Shown: piece after piece, positions 48,224 through 60,900 of the stretch | Numbering within the stretch: the stretch's first letter is position 1 | Layout of the letters: each line of letters opens with the position of its first letter | DNA from: Stratiolaelaps scimitus | Taxonomy: Eukaryota > Arthropoda > Arachnida > Mesostigmata > Laelapidae | NCBI GenBank assembly: GCA_019614645.1 | Contig: JABWDB010000037.1 | Location: 1,116,001 to 1,180,000 of the forward strand | Direction: 5' to 3' | Length of the DNA stretch: 64,000 nt | The notes under the pieces: model-generated | Told to the model about the DNA's origin: nothing | The model's input: the letters and a program-made list of their open reading frames with translations, nothing else | The model's database searches: none | Made by a program: the position numbers and the translations under genes

Positions 48224-48683
48224 TAAATACAGATTATATATATATAATGTAATGAACCTGTGTATTGTAACCTCTTGAATTGTGTATGATATAGCCCCTA
48301 GATATATAACTACGGTGCTTCGCCACCACGTCGCTATAGTCATATTGCATGACGGAGCCGACGCAGGGAACGTGCGCATTGTCTGTGTAAGATAGCCGAT
48401 AGCTGGGGACGTTGCTGCTCGTGGGTTTGTTGCGGGCACGAGGTGGCAGGTTGTAATATGACTGCAAGTTATCAGCAACGTGAACACTGCTGACGGCACC
48501 TGACAACAGCGACCTCTAGAAGTGTGTAGAGTCGAGAATGGGAGAAGAATGCATGAGGCAATAGTAGTCGCCTTAGAGACGAGAGCGCGGAAGTCTCCCG
48601 AGTGTCACCATTGAATAAACAAGATCTGAAATTCACTGCAACCGATGCTTGCCTTCACTGCTAGTTACTCAGACGCATCCTGA

Positions 48684-48710
48684 CATATATATATATATAT
48701 ATATATATAA
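48684..48710. repeat. (TA)n microsatellite
   Basis: About 13 TA units, 460 bases past the second mariner. Confidence 0.95.
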
Positions 48711-49388
48711 ACTTGACTATAAAAACGGTCCGGGACAAGATAATTAATATACCCAAATCGCTAAATGGTCTGCAGATAAAATACGAGTCGTTCCACCAGA
48801 CAACTGTCAGTACACATTTATAATAACAACAAATCTAATTACATGCAACGTTGTGGGCAAATTCCAGACAGCTGGGCTATGCATATATTGCGAAATGTCA
48901 TCGTACGCAGATCACCGTGACTGTGGCGACACTCATTACACTAGAACGAAGCTAGATGATAGCTGACGTTTGCGGGTATATAACAAAATGAGGACAATTA
49001 TTCAGTAGAGCCTCAATATGTATAGCATAGGCTTTAAGAACGTTGTTTTAAGCAGTTATAACTACATATATCTGCCGGTCTCGACACGCCCGTACCTTGC
49101 GGCTAGCCCGATTTCTAAATCACCGGTGTTTGTTCATCTGCAAGCCTATCTATAGGGTAGAGTAGAGCTGGCGTACCATTGCGACCGACCGCGTTATGTG
49201 ATATAATCATAATTGTTATGACTTTGAGGGTCACTAATCTTGCTCATGGAGCCAAAGCTCTATCTGATACCGATCTTTGACCACCTTGCCCCTTGGTCGA
49301 TGCTCATCATTGAAAAAGTTCTGAGAATTCCGACTTGTTGTACGGCGACACCCTGTTAGCGTATAACCTGTACGCCCTTTCTCCGATG

Positions 49389-49476
49389 TTTTTTTTTTGT
49401 ATGGAGCTGGCTCTCAGATGTTCCCCTATATGACAGACCTCGGATTTATCTTTCGATGTTATTTCAAGGAGCTACT
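49389..49476 (-). repeat. Repeat family C copy
   Basis: T run, GGAGCTGGCTCTCAGATGTT, CCCCTATATGACAGACCTC; the distal half is diverged. Confidence 0.65.
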
Positions 49477-49573
49477 TTTTTAATTTATCCTTTTACTTTT
49501 AGACCTGAGAGGAATCCACACAGATGAAGAAAGATGATAAAGAAATACAAAGCATCTCCACGTCTGGCAGGAC

Positions 49574-50086
49574 TTGAACCAGGACGTACATGTCCCTCGT
49601 GTCGGCCTGGACATCTTCGAGTGGATCCTCCATATATCAATGGAAGCCTTCGCAATAGAGTGGAACACAACAAAACTTATATTATATGTGGTGTCATTCC
49701 CACACCTCTATATCAATTTCATCTTCGCCCGGATGCAACACCAAGGGTATCTGGCAGCAAAGGGGGTTCTAGCAGAACACCAAGTGCCATTGAGGTTAGG
49801 AGCACTGAGAGCGTTAACAACGTCGTTGGCTACAGGCTTCTACGAACATTTTGACATAGATTACGTAATCGTGCTGATAAAAATGAATAACAGCAGAGTC
49901 AGAATTGCAGATAATCATAATTTAGTTTCACATGTTTTATATATAACGCATACCTTTAATGGCCTGATGGCCTTATATGACCCTCCCTCGGCGAAATACA
50001 AAGGAGTCTTTGTATTATATTATATTATTAGTATAGTATTGTATCGTGTTGTATCTGCAAGACCCAATTTGCTTTACGCAAAGTAA
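49574..50086 (+). other. Unassigned 170-codon open frame
   Basis: An uninterrupted + strand frame starts MNQDVHVPRVGLDIFEW and ends VSARPNLLYAK in the large CASK intron. The first 40 codons overlap a block whose complement contains a tRNA B-box core (GGTTCAAGTCC at about 49568-49578). Two other frames are also open here, which suggests a repeat-derived stretch rather than selection for one protein. No family recognised. Confidence 0.15.
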
Positions 50087-52460
50087 TGAAAAATCGGCCG
50101 TGCAGATACAACCTCATTTTATTTTAATCTTTTTTTGTTCGATTCAGAGATGAAAATCCGAGTGTTCAATAAAAACTATAAAACTTTTCGTAAGCCATTA
50201 TTAAAATTGTACTAGATGTATTTAAGCCGATCAAGTGTCGCTAAACATTATTATATAGGTCTCTAATGACAGTACATTATGGGAACGGTGATTAGGTACG
50301 GTGGTATGATACGACATGCTCACAGCACTTCTTTGTGAAAAGAGGAGATAGTGATTGTGATATGTTGAAAAATTAAATTCTTTGTTCTCCATTTTTTGTA
50401 TGACTATTCGCTCAATTTTTGCAAATTTTTCAATGATTTCCAGTATTTTCGAATGTTTTCGAGAAAAAACCGAATGTTTCTGGAAAAAACGTATTTATTT
50501 GATTGCTCGAAATTATTGTGGAAAAAAATCAGAAATTTTCCAATTTCTCGCAATTTTTTTTTGTTTTAATGGAAAGATGTGACTTGATCAAAGAAAATTC
50601 GTTGTATAAGATAAAGAGCCCGTACAATACTGAAATTCCTTTAAGGTTTGCCTTTCGGATTTTTCCGGTTTATTTTAAAACTATCCAGAGTAAATCCCAA
50701 CATTTACAACACTAGTCCTGGCCGACAAAAAGTACTGAACGTCTCCATAAATATATTAAATAGAGATAATTATAGATACCTGAACAAAATAGTTACAGCA
50801 CTTTCAAAATAACTAAGTGTCCTAAGACAGGGAATTCGTGAAATTGTGGCGTATAATGAAACTTTGTCCAGTATTCATAAAGAAAACTTTTATGTCTATA
50901 TTTAACACCCTGAACGAAGCCGCTGAATCACCGCATCAAGAAGTCTCCAACCAATGGTTGTGTATTCGAACGTCTCGGCTGTGGTTTGAGAGTTACCTCA
51001 ATTTGTTAATGAGAACCTAATCCAAAAGGCCCAGCTGAGGGGTTGGGATTATTTGTAGGGGACAGTTGAAAAATGGCTTGAATAGAATAGAATAATAGAA
51101 GGCAGCCTGGATGTGTGTACTACCACCAGAAGGAAGCGTTCGCATCGACTTCGCTAGCAATGTTCAGTGAGTGAAGTAAATATGCTGCATTATTAAATAT
51201 GTGGCTCTGTTAGATGTTGACTGCTAAGTGTTTTGTCAAATACTGTATATGGCCAAATCTTTCTTGTATTTTAAATATATCAAGACCGGCTTGCCACCCC
51301 TTCGGTTGCAACTTTTACGAAGTAAGTTGAAATTTTGCTATTTGATTAACACAAATATTTGATTACATAGTAAAAATACAAGTAAGCAAATTTGTAACTC
51401 TCAAAGAAAGCCTCGCTTCGCATCAAAGAAACGTTCCATTCGCAAGAACCTTAAATCCGAGTGTCAGACAAATGCCAAATATCAAGAGCTTTATATAACG
51501 AACCCAAAGTCGGCATCGTCTGTTACTGGAGACCCTTCACTGCGCACACGGTACCGCTGAAGTGCTTCCAGCCTAAGTGTACGTTAATCACGTCTGTTCG
51601 GCTTGAGCTGTAACCCGAAACGCTTCTGAAACCTACTCCGTAAAGTATCGTATATGGCAATCCACCCCACCGTGGAGATACCAATCTGGCAAAATAACAA
51701 CATCTAGCCAGAGGCGGCTAGTTGGACCCTGGCCGGCCACGCCACAGACATCCAAACGCATGCGTGAACAAGTTTACCGCCCACCTGCGACAGTCCCAAA
51801 AGCTTGGGGCGGAGGGGGGATACCATGCTAATGCATGTCATCACCGTGACCACCCTCCCTTCTGGAACAGTTGACGATGTTCACAGCACCACTCTTCCCG
51901 GTATCGCTTAGCGGGTCCCTTCAAAACCCCGCAAAGCTGGACACGGGATGTCTAACAACGAGATGCAAAGCGAAATAGGGGGTGTGCTCATTGTGCTGAA
52001 AGCACAATCATTTTTGTTATGGCGACGATGGAACCATTCAAATGTTGGGTTCGTCCTGGCAAAGACGGTGAGAGAGATAGGAGGGAGAGAGAAGAGGGGG
52101 AAGAGACCTGCGTTCTTACACATCGTCAGCTTCTTTATTATACACATTCGTGATTTTGAAATGAACGACGGGCTTCATTCGCATGAATGAACAAAGGATG
52201 AACGATGTATCATAGATAATAGTACGAGCACCGATTGTTAGTCCGTGAGTGAGTTATGGGTTAGGTATGACGTTGTTTAGAAACGAATGTCCATTTTCTA
52301 CCTCTTCTTGGCAGTGCGGCCGCAGTTCGCTACCAAGAAAGGTCATTTAAGTGGAGAGGTTATTTACACACAAAGCGGACGAGTCGTTTAAACAGTCTGT
52401 TTCGTCCAATAACGTTTTATTTGCCCTAAAAAAAAGTGGCTTAGAAAAATTGAATGCATG
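50087..52460. other. Intronic, AT-rich, no gene recognised
   Basis: 50340-50600 is a Phe/Ile-rich low-complexity open stretch (runs of TTTTT and AAAAA), best explained by composition. The rest has no clear feature. Confidence 0.55.
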
Positions 52461-52482
52461 TATATATATATATATATATATA

Positions 52483-52792
52483 TAAGGTTGATGCATAAGT
52501 TCCCGGGGTTCGTTTGAACCTGCTGCCCTCTCCACGAAAGCCCCTCGCCACATATTTTGAACCCGACAAGGTTTCGAAGCTTTTTTCCCGCCTGCTTTTC
52601 TTCGGCTTTCGTTGTGGTCCAACCGCCTCCGCTACAGCAGGGGCGACCTCTACATAGCCCAGTTGCATCGTGTAAACGAGGCTGAAGAGACCCGACAGAC
52701 GAGGCCAAGTCATCCTCCTCCACGACAACGCAATCTGAGTGCGTCATTTTCCCATTGTTCATGAAACCCCGGGAACTTATGCATCAACTTAA
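52483..52792. mobile_element. 310 bp MITE with about 27 bp terminal inverted repeats
   Basis: The left end AGGTTGATGCATAAGTTCCC plus GGGGTT is matched inverted at the right end with one early mismatch. Both ends abut TA tracts (52461-52484 on the left, a short run on the right). The inside is GC-richer than the flanks and open in two minus-strand frames, but none resembles a transposase. The GGTTGATGCATAAGTTC-type ends and TA target suggest a non-autonomous mariner derivative. Confidence 0.8.
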
Positions 52793-52999
52793 TATATATA
52801 TAATGTGTCAATCAATATATTTTAACTCTGAGTTGGGTAAAAACTATCTAAGTAAACATGTGACATCCAAAATTAACGAAATTACGAGCTGATAACCCTG
52901 TCAGCGGCGACGTTATTAGTTGACATTCGTGCCCGTTGTTATCGAGGAAAGCGAATCAACAGTATCTATAAATAGTAGGTATCATCTAGATTGCTATAA

Positions 53000-53920
53000 C
53001 CGTCAGTGGTAAAATAAATGGTGGATCCATGGAGTGCGTACTTAGTTACTCGGGGACGGTTGTGTCTTGGATGCCGCAAGATGTCATTAGTGCTACCTTC
53101 ATCTCCAATAGACACCTGGTTGTCAATAGATGCGACGGGCACAACAGACTTAAGTTTCGATTCAATGAATACATCGGTGTTAGCGTGATGCCCACGTATG
53201 TGAATTTGTTTACGTGTTCCAGAGCTTCACCGCTCAGGCTAGCCCACCCCCGTACCGAAATTTCGTCGCATCAGTCTTCTAAAATGTATTACTTCAGCCT
53301 TTGCGTGTTGAATATCTTAGCCAATATATCCGCGATGTAGGCTGTTAGGGTCGCTAGGTCGCTTGTTGCAGGTGAAATAGGCTGCCACTATATAGAACGA
53401 GGTTGTCCGCGTACATAATGACCTTTTCGGATGGGTGCCTGCTTGTTATGCGCGCTAGCAGGTCGGCGACTAGGCACGCGAATAACTATAATGGATTACC
53501 GTTGTGGTCCTAGGCAAACCCATTCATCTGGATAATAAGTGGTCATCCCGCTCGTTGGGACCCCACAGTATGCTTACTTTTCGGAACCTTACTTCAACGG
53601 TGTTGTTGCTACGTCATCTAAGAATGTTGAACATAGCGATATGGTGGCCCGATTTACCTGAAAACCGCTCTGCTCACACGGCTGTGTCTCCTTTGGGTCG
53701 TCATATGGTACAACCCGATGTACGGGATAGGCTGCGAAGAGCTTATTAGTACTTTCTGGGCTATTCCACGCCACGACGGTGGCTATGTCAATGTTCATTT
53801 TCCTTTTGGAAGCAATGTCAACAAGCACTGCCTCGATGCCTCCCGTATACTCCCCTGTGCTCCACCAGGAGTTGAACAGGTCAGGCCAGCACGGAGTTAG
53901 CACAATTACTTGCTTGAGAT
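53000..53920 (-). pseudogene. Very decayed LINE reverse-transcriptase fragment
   Basis: Read on the minus strand in changing frames it shows PDLFNSWWSTGEYTGGIEAV, then KVIMYADNLVLYSG (YADD box with the second Asp changed to Asn), then LEHVNKFTYVGITLTP (the F-YLGI-L block after the catalytic centre) and SHLLTTRCLLEMKVALMT. The order is right for a non-LTR reverse transcriptase, different in sequence from the element at 28-31.8 kb. Many stops and shifts are present and no ends are visible. The clade cannot be named. Confidence 0.6.
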
Positions 53921-54424
53921 ATCAGTTCTATAAGTCATAGGGGCTATATGTTTAACTTGTATGTATACATATGTATAAATCCTGATGTGGCCTTCAGCTT
54001 CTTTCACGTTATCTTCTCAATTTTACTGACTGGATCTAATGTCGATCATCGTTGGCGCACCGCCCGCCAGCTCGCAGTTTCGGTGCAATGCATCCATCTC
54101 CCGCAGCTGGACGCTTCGTAGTCTCCATTTTCCCACCAAGAGTCTCTCGTCTCCTTCGCACGCCACCGTGGTCGCAGCAGCCGAAGTCGTTGTCCCATTC
54201 CCTTTCGACACGCCACTACAGTTGCCTTGTCTCAGCTATTCAAGTCTACAGGGAAGCAATTCCCTAAGGATGGTGTGAGGGATTGCCTTTGTACCCAAAG
54301 ATAGATGCCGACAAGCTACAAAACCATAGGCCCATTATATACAAATTGTAGTGCACAGAATATTGGTCGGAATTTGAGGCGTAGATCACAAAATCACATC
54401 ATCACACACAAATCACAATCACAA

Positions 54425-54471
54425 AATGTCACATAGGGGAACAGTTGAGGGTCGGCTCGAGAAAAAAAACG
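54425..54471 (+). repeat. Repeat family C fragment
   Basis: Inverted relative to the others: CATAGGGGAACAGTTGAGGG followed by TCGGCTCGAG and an A run, i.e. the poly-A end is on the + strand. Confidence 0.65.
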
Positions 54472-55280
54472 ATCACAAAATGAAATGCGAGTCAAGGGGT
54501 CATTAGATCTTGGCAAAGCGGTTTTAGATACGAGTGGAGTATAGGGCATTTTTGTTGTACTGGAAGCGATTAATTGGGCGAGGAGCAAAGGAAAATAGGT
54601 TGGCGGCGTCTTTCTTTTTTCTTCTTAGACATCACGAAGGCCTTCGATACAGATAACCGAGGGAAGGTATGGGAAAGTGGATTTGGGTTAGGTTGAATTG
54701 AGATAACAAGCAATATATAGACGTACCTACAGCTCTGGAAAGATAGGAACAACCAGATGAAATTGTTTCAGATTTAAAAAATATTGTTCGAGCCGGGAGA
54801 TTACTACTCACCGTATACATGAGACAGTAGCAATTCTTTAGGTTAACATATAGTGTTTCGATTTGTATATGCCCAATGGTGTGGCGTCCGTGCGTTTGAA
54901 GAAAATCTCCTCCTCTCAAAAAAAAAGACTAACATATAGTCATAATGGAGAATATATCGTTTTCCGACCTTCCATCTTCGCTATACGACGATGATATGGA
55001 GGTCCTGACTGAAGGGGACTCAGTATTCAATGCGAAACTCAGTGAAACGAAATATGAGTTCATGCGAGAGACATTTCAGTGAGGGTCGCTTCCCCTTGAA
55101 AAAAGTGGGCAATCAATTCGAAAAAAATTAGGTAGCTTGGGACCCCAAAAAAACGTTACTGATTTTTGACAGTAAGTGCACATTATTGTTTTTAAGGTCT
55201 CACCCGATAGCAAGAATTCGTGGGAGGACAACCAATTTAAATTTTTAGGTGTTATATGATCATTGTTTACATTCCCTTGA

Positions 55281-55356
55281 TGGTTTTTCTAGACAATACG
55301 ATTTCTAGTCTAAAACTATTAGACTAGAAAACGTATTGTCCAGCAAATAAACCAAC
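55281..55356. repeat. Long hairpin, 21 bp core
   Basis: 55292-55312 pairs with 55320-55340 (20 of 21) around a seven-base loop; flanking TGGTTT ... AAACCA extends it imperfectly to about 30 base pairs. It is intronic, about 0.95 kb before CASK exon 56313. Confidence 0.8.
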
Positions 55357-56161
55357 GGAGACGCGATAAAAGAGTTGGCTCAAATTTTTGATTCACTCGG
55401 GCTCCCGTCATGGTGAAGTCAACAATTCTACTGCAGAGTTTACGGAAAAATAAACTAGAATGGACGAACACCTAGGCGGACACCTAGGCGAGCAAGAAAG
55501 TTACAAAGAGGTCTTGTGCCTCCCGCTCGCCTGACAGGTCGTTCCGCGATTCTAGTAACGAGAAATACGCACAAAGAGAACTTCACGTAGTTTGTAACTC
55601 TAGCACGGCAACTTATGTCTGCGTTCTGTATCTGAGATCAATCTATAATGACGGATCTACGGTAGCATCTTTCATAATGGCTAGGAGCGGAGTGGCACTA
55701 ATGAAATTCGAATGAACTTTTCTGAGATTAGAATTACTTAGGAGAGGCAGCACGGGTAAGTTGATCCTCGTCTCTGACACCGGAAGTTGTGCAATGTTGG
55801 GGGCAGCGTTTCGCGTTACTAAAAACATTGAGAATAAGAACGAAGCTCGGCGCGCGAGTTAGGCGGTCCGGGGAGACCACCAAGCTTGGGAGTATCCCGA
55901 GCTAGTCGTCAACTGGGAGTATATCATCTTTTGTGTGTGTGGGGGGGGAGATCGACATCCTTAAATTGAATGTCAGTGCTCTTATTTAGTATAAGGATAA
56001 CATCTGGATAGTTGGTGGCAACATGTATAATAAGAATCATACATTCATTTCACATAGTGCATGTAGGTGTGTGTCGTATCACGAGTGTGTGGCCTTTTCA
56101 CGCTGAAAATAGTGCTGTCCATTTGGCTACTTATACGTGTTATTGGATTAAGTGTCTACTC

Positions 56162-56240
56162 TTTTTTTTTTTTGGAGTGCCTAGGTATTCCATTGCTGAC
56201 AGTTTTTTTTTTGAATGCCTAAGTATTCCATTGCTGACAG
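56162..56240. repeat. Tandem duplication upstream of exon 56313
   Basis: A 38-40 base unit (T run, then GTATTCCATTGCTGACAG) occurs twice, 72 bases before the exon's splice acceptor. Confidence 0.85.
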
Positions 56241-56312
56241 TTCGTTCCACGAAGAATTTCGTAAATCATAACAATTCTAGCTGAGCCTGACTATATTCCT
56301 GTTCTCTTCCAG

Positions 56313-56395
56313 ATGTCTGGTCCGATATGGGATGCAGTGAGCAGTTCAGCAAAGGATCTCGTCTCCAAGATGCTCGTCCATGACCCCCTAGATCG
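56313..56395 (+). CDS. CASK: CASK exon: C-lobe helix, AKDLV segment
   Basis: This 83-base exon is 27 codons plus two bases. It has a ctcttccag acceptor and a gtaagt donor. It encodes MSGPIWDAVSSSAKDLVSKM followed by LVHDPLD and the first two bases of an Arg codon. In family terms this is the KYKM-x-W-x-SAKDLVxxML-xDPxxR segment near the end of the kinase fold; the Arg is the conserved subdomain XI residue, completed by the first base of the next exon. A 20.4 kb transposon-rich intron lies upstream. About 70 bases before the acceptor a 40-base poly-T-containing unit is duplicated in tandem (56162-56240). Start and end phases agree with both neighbours. Confidence 0.94.
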
Positions 56396-56821
56396 GTAAG
56401 TGGACGTTAAGGCAACGAACAGTCGATAGTCCACTCTCAGTCAAAGTATCTAAAATAGAATACTTACGTTTGCTACTAAACTTGGAACACAACCGACGGA
56501 ATTTAATGATACCAAGGATGTTCCAATTAAGAGACAATTGACAACGGTAAAAAGCAGGCAAATTGACCATTAAAGCAAAGCTTACATCATTTTATGGGTC
56601 TGTCCCTGGGACAATAGCAACCTGCTATATGAGCCGGAGGTACACCAAACAAGAAGAATATTTAGTTTTGGCTTTTTTTTTGTTTCGAGTCCTCTTATTG
56701 TAACACGTTATCAGCTTTTCATCAAAAAAGACGGTAAAGATAAAGATTAGAGTACGTGATGGTATAATCTTCCTCAGAAAACTGACGAAGATAGTGAGTC
56801 ATTACGCATAATACGTACAAT

Positions 56822-56872
56822 ACGCATATACAGAATAGATACTCTGTACTACGCATATACAGAATAGATACT
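56822..56872. repeat. Tandem duplication, 29 bp period
   Basis: ACGCATATACAGAATAGATA followed by CT occurs at 56822 and 56851. Confidence 0.8.
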
Positions 56873-57663
56873 ACAGAAGATGTGAGGTTTTTCTTCAGGC
56901 AAATCCGTGTCGATTATTTCACAATTTGGATTAGGTCAACAATTGCTTCTTTGTCAAATAATGTATGAAGTATACTATACTTGGGCTCTTTCATACAAAA
57001 GAGCCTAAAAAGAAATGCTTTGCTGTTGAGGTTATGTGTATATTCAGAGTTTTTATTGCGTTCTTATTCACAACCCGTAAAATTATCTCGGCGAAATTCG
57101 CCACGTAAGCAATTTAGACCGCCACACCACCTGGATCGGTTTCCACGCACTACGATATGAGTTCAACCCCAGCTTTTAGCTCAATTTGCGCGGAAACCAT
57201 TGCGCTTTAAATTCAATAACCAAGGTCTAGAGGGGTCACTTTGCCCACTTCGCTGAGATCATTTGGGGAATAGTAAAAGGCATTAAGGGAACTCGGAAAA
57301 ATAAGGTGTATGACACATTTCGTTGCTTACAGAGTCGTATTTAGACCCTTTTTTGCTTGGGGTCTCGTCGTGCGACCAATATCATTACGTAAATGTATAA
57401 CAAATAGTGTATCTATAATATTATTTCACATGTAGAACAAACATTGTCTTTATGAAGACAGCGTGGTTTTCAAAACGACGCCTAAAACAGAGCTTAGGTC
57501 CAGGGATTTTCGATGCAATGGTTGTCTCAGTTTCAGTAATGTTGAACGTTTTTATACGGAAGAGCAAGTTTATATATAATTCAAGAGTATAAGTAGGCGC
57601 TCGCAGTGGGCAACCCAGCTTTAGCTTTTGAATGGGAAGGACTACCTCCTTGCTTCATATGTG

Positions 57664-57730
57664 TCCTGCGGGATTCGAACCGGAGACTGTAGGCTTCCAA
57701 GTTCTCGGGGCTACCTCGGCGCCACGGGCA
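57664..57730 (-). repeat. tRNA-like repeat family D copy
   Basis: On the minus strand TGGCGCCGAGG (A-box-like) is followed about 40 bases later by GGTTCGAATCCCGCAGGA (perfect B-box core). A partial second copy lies at 57885. No paired acceptor stem was seen, so a SINE head or tRNA relic is more likely than a working tRNA gene. Confidence 0.6.
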
Positions 57731-57881
57731 GTCTGCCTGTGGCCCCTTAGGATAGCCGTTCTTAAACTGTTGTCAGGGTGAGGTGTCAAGTGAGTGATTC
57801 ATTGTTATTTTCTTTTGTACCCTAGACTTGCTGTTACTTGGCCATGATTCGGGACTACTTTCATATTATTTTAGACCCTAT

Positions 57882-57925
57882 GCGTCCTGCGAGATTCGAA
57901 CCGGAGACAGTAGGGTTCCAATGGA
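57882..57925 (-). repeat. tRNA-like repeat family D, partial
   Basis: The sequence GCGTCCTGCGAGATTCGAAC then CGGAGACAGTAGGGTTCCAA repeats the block at 57662-57700. The A-box half is absent. Confidence 0.6.
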
Positions 57926-60900
57926 CCGTTTGAGGTAGGCCGTTCAGCACGAGCACCCACAATTGGCCAACACGATGGGGGCAAGCTTATACCACGATTA
58001 ACGACTCGGCCACACTACGCGATTTTCCCTGTTATGTTTAGCATCATACACCATATAGTCCTCGCCTTGCGCCCTTCGGATTACCGCCTATGATATATGT
58101 ATGATATGAAAATCCCGAGGAATTCTTTATCCAACCACTCGCGGGGCTAAGACGAGCGAAATAATCGATACATTCATTATTTGAATAAAAACAGCAAAGA
58201 TGCCATTCGTTTGTATTTCTTTGAGGGTAAAAACCTAATGAACTTATTGGATGATGTGATATTTTTATCATTTGATACACATCAGATAATTGCGCGCTTC
58301 TTGACAAAGTGTTTTTGCCAAGGTGTCATCTAGCCTGGCCATGGTAACAATTATAGGAATGCTCCATTTTGTCATGTTTATGCTTTTACACCCAATCGCC
58401 GTACATCCCTCCAAAGCTATATAAGCTTAGCAGAGTTCAATGCATTGACTATTTTCTCCGTTTCCTTTAGCTGGAAGTCGTTTGTGAGTCGTATCTTTCG
58501 TTTAGGATGCCGTCCGTACGTTTTTACAGCTCTAACCCGATAGACCCTTTTTCGTTGGCTTTCCTTTTTCGGCCTACGATGGCACCACACCGAGGATCTT
58601 GACAGTCGGTCGCGTTGTTCTAGTTCAAGAACTCTCCTACTGAACCTTGGAAGAAGACGACAAACCCAAGAGATAGGAAAGCGGAACCGTTTCGCCATTC
58701 AATTCAACTCCGTGCGTCTCTCGTGGGCCCACTAATGGTCTAACAGTGATTTCGGAGCGGAAGATGGCAGTGTATCAGGAAGACTCAGAGGACTTACATA
58801 CACCAGCGCCCACTTCTGGCGGAAGGGCAGGGAATATTTAGCTCTTTGTCGATACTGAATCATTAAAAGGACACGCAAATAATGGATTGAAAGATTTCAC
58901 TATCGATCTCAACGTGGTCGGCCACCCATTTTGAATGCGCTTTAACCGGATGGTCGCCTGTGGAGATTAAGTCGATGCACCGTTTTCCGGGGTAGCCCTT
59001 CTGCTCAGATCAGGCAGTTGATTGTAGACGACATTTCTTGTTGGTCAGATCTCTGCCAGGCCAGTGCCTGAAGTATGATCGTGCTGATCTCGTGGGCAGT
59101 TCAAAGTTGACCACGTAAAGGACAATGCAAAGCGAGGATAGAGGGGTAAAATCCTAGACAATGTTTGGCCAAGGTTTGCTTTCGTTGGCCACGACAGCGC
59201 AAAGCAGGTCGTTTTCACAGGATATTGATTTTTAACAAGAAATGTGGTAATTATTATTGTTTCTGGTCGATTAGAAATATGTTTATTAATATTTTAAGTA
59301 AAATTACGTAACATTATAAGGATAAAAAAAATTCGAAGTTTTGAGCCTTCTATTCGACTTTTGAGGCCTTTTGAAAGATTACTGGCTTTTAAAGAAAACA
59401 CTTGAAAGGACAATTAACGAAAAAATGCATCAATAATACTTTAAGACAATGCGACATCCAGAATATATGTAGTTTTGCATTTTTAAGACAATTTTACCTA
59501 TGCTAATATATTTTTTAAATTTATGGGCACTTTCATAGATAAAGAAAGGCTACCTAGATTGCACCGCTAAATGTTCTAAGAATTTCATAACAAAAGCTAT
59601 GCGGCTCAACGATGTCTCATTCCTGAAGAAAAATTATTTGCTTTTCAAACAGTGCGAATGAACAAATATAGAGCGAAGCCAAACATCCCGAAGACTACGT
59701 AACTGATATTTGTCCTATATGTCTTACCTAAGCGGCCGGCTCTACCTGACTGGGGTTATCGAGCTTTCGGTTCTACGAATCAATAAAAATAAAGTTGTTC
59801 GATATGTGTATACAGTAGGTTTAGGGTAGGTTTATATGCATATTGGAAAATGTTCTACAAATCCGCGTGGTATAGTCAAGATTCATTGAAATGTTGTACA
59901 TACGCCCTCATTTAGAGGTTGTTTTGCATATACAAGAGTAGTTGGCTCCCTGTGCGTTTTTGGGATATATAAGGTGCGGTTTAATATATACGCAAATACG
60001 CAAATATAAGCACCTTTGAATTTGGCCAAGGAGGTAGAATCCGGAAGATCGTTTTGCAAACAATGTTTCTCAGGTAAATAATGGGTTCACGCTATGATAG
60101 TTCTCCGTGCGTATGATCTCGGGATTACACCTCATGAATCCGACCTGTTTACTAAATCCTCGTTACCTGGCACTCTCCATTGTATCTCGGGTAGCGGATG
60201 CGACAACGGTATCAACAGATTATCTCAAAAACCTGAGGGGGCCAGATAAATCCCAGCCATCCATCATAGGTGTTAAAACCTCTTAAAGAAGACAACCACC
60301 AAAATGCACTATATCTTAGTGCGTGCTGTTCCCATTTCAATATGCTCAAAGTAGGATATCATTATTTAGATCGTCAAAATGGAGAAGGCTTAAAGATGTG
60401 CTGTTTGCGATTAACGTCCTTTGTATTGATTAGTACAATTCTTCAAAACTAAGTAAAAAAAACATGTTCTAGGATACACCGGGTGCTCGAAAAGTTCCAC
60501 AATCCTACGATGTTCAAAAACGTTATGTAACCCGTCATAGAAAAGCCATGCTAAGTGTTGAAAAAGGCATGGGACTTTTGATAGGATTGCGTCATTTTCT
60601 CAACGTGTTCGAAAAGCTAAGCAACCCGTCGAGATGCTGCGTTTCATATCCAGCACTACACACGATCCATAGTATGCCCATGGAGGGTTTAGACAGTTCA
60701 AAAAATGTGTGCTATACGAAACTTTCTGACACCACTTCTACCCAATTGAGATTCCAGTGAAACAGTATTGGTTATGGTAAAAGGGGTGGTTTCGTTCCTA
60801 AGAACGTAGGCTTGTTTCAGCGTAGTTACGAGGTCATCCGAAATGTCGGGACGTCTTGTAGTTTTTCCTTTAACGGTCGGAGTTGGCGAAAATATTCAAA

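Noticed and set aside
50340..50600. Phe/Ile-rich open frames as membrane proteins
   Set aside because: Driven by T- and A-run composition; frames overlap and have no supporting signals.
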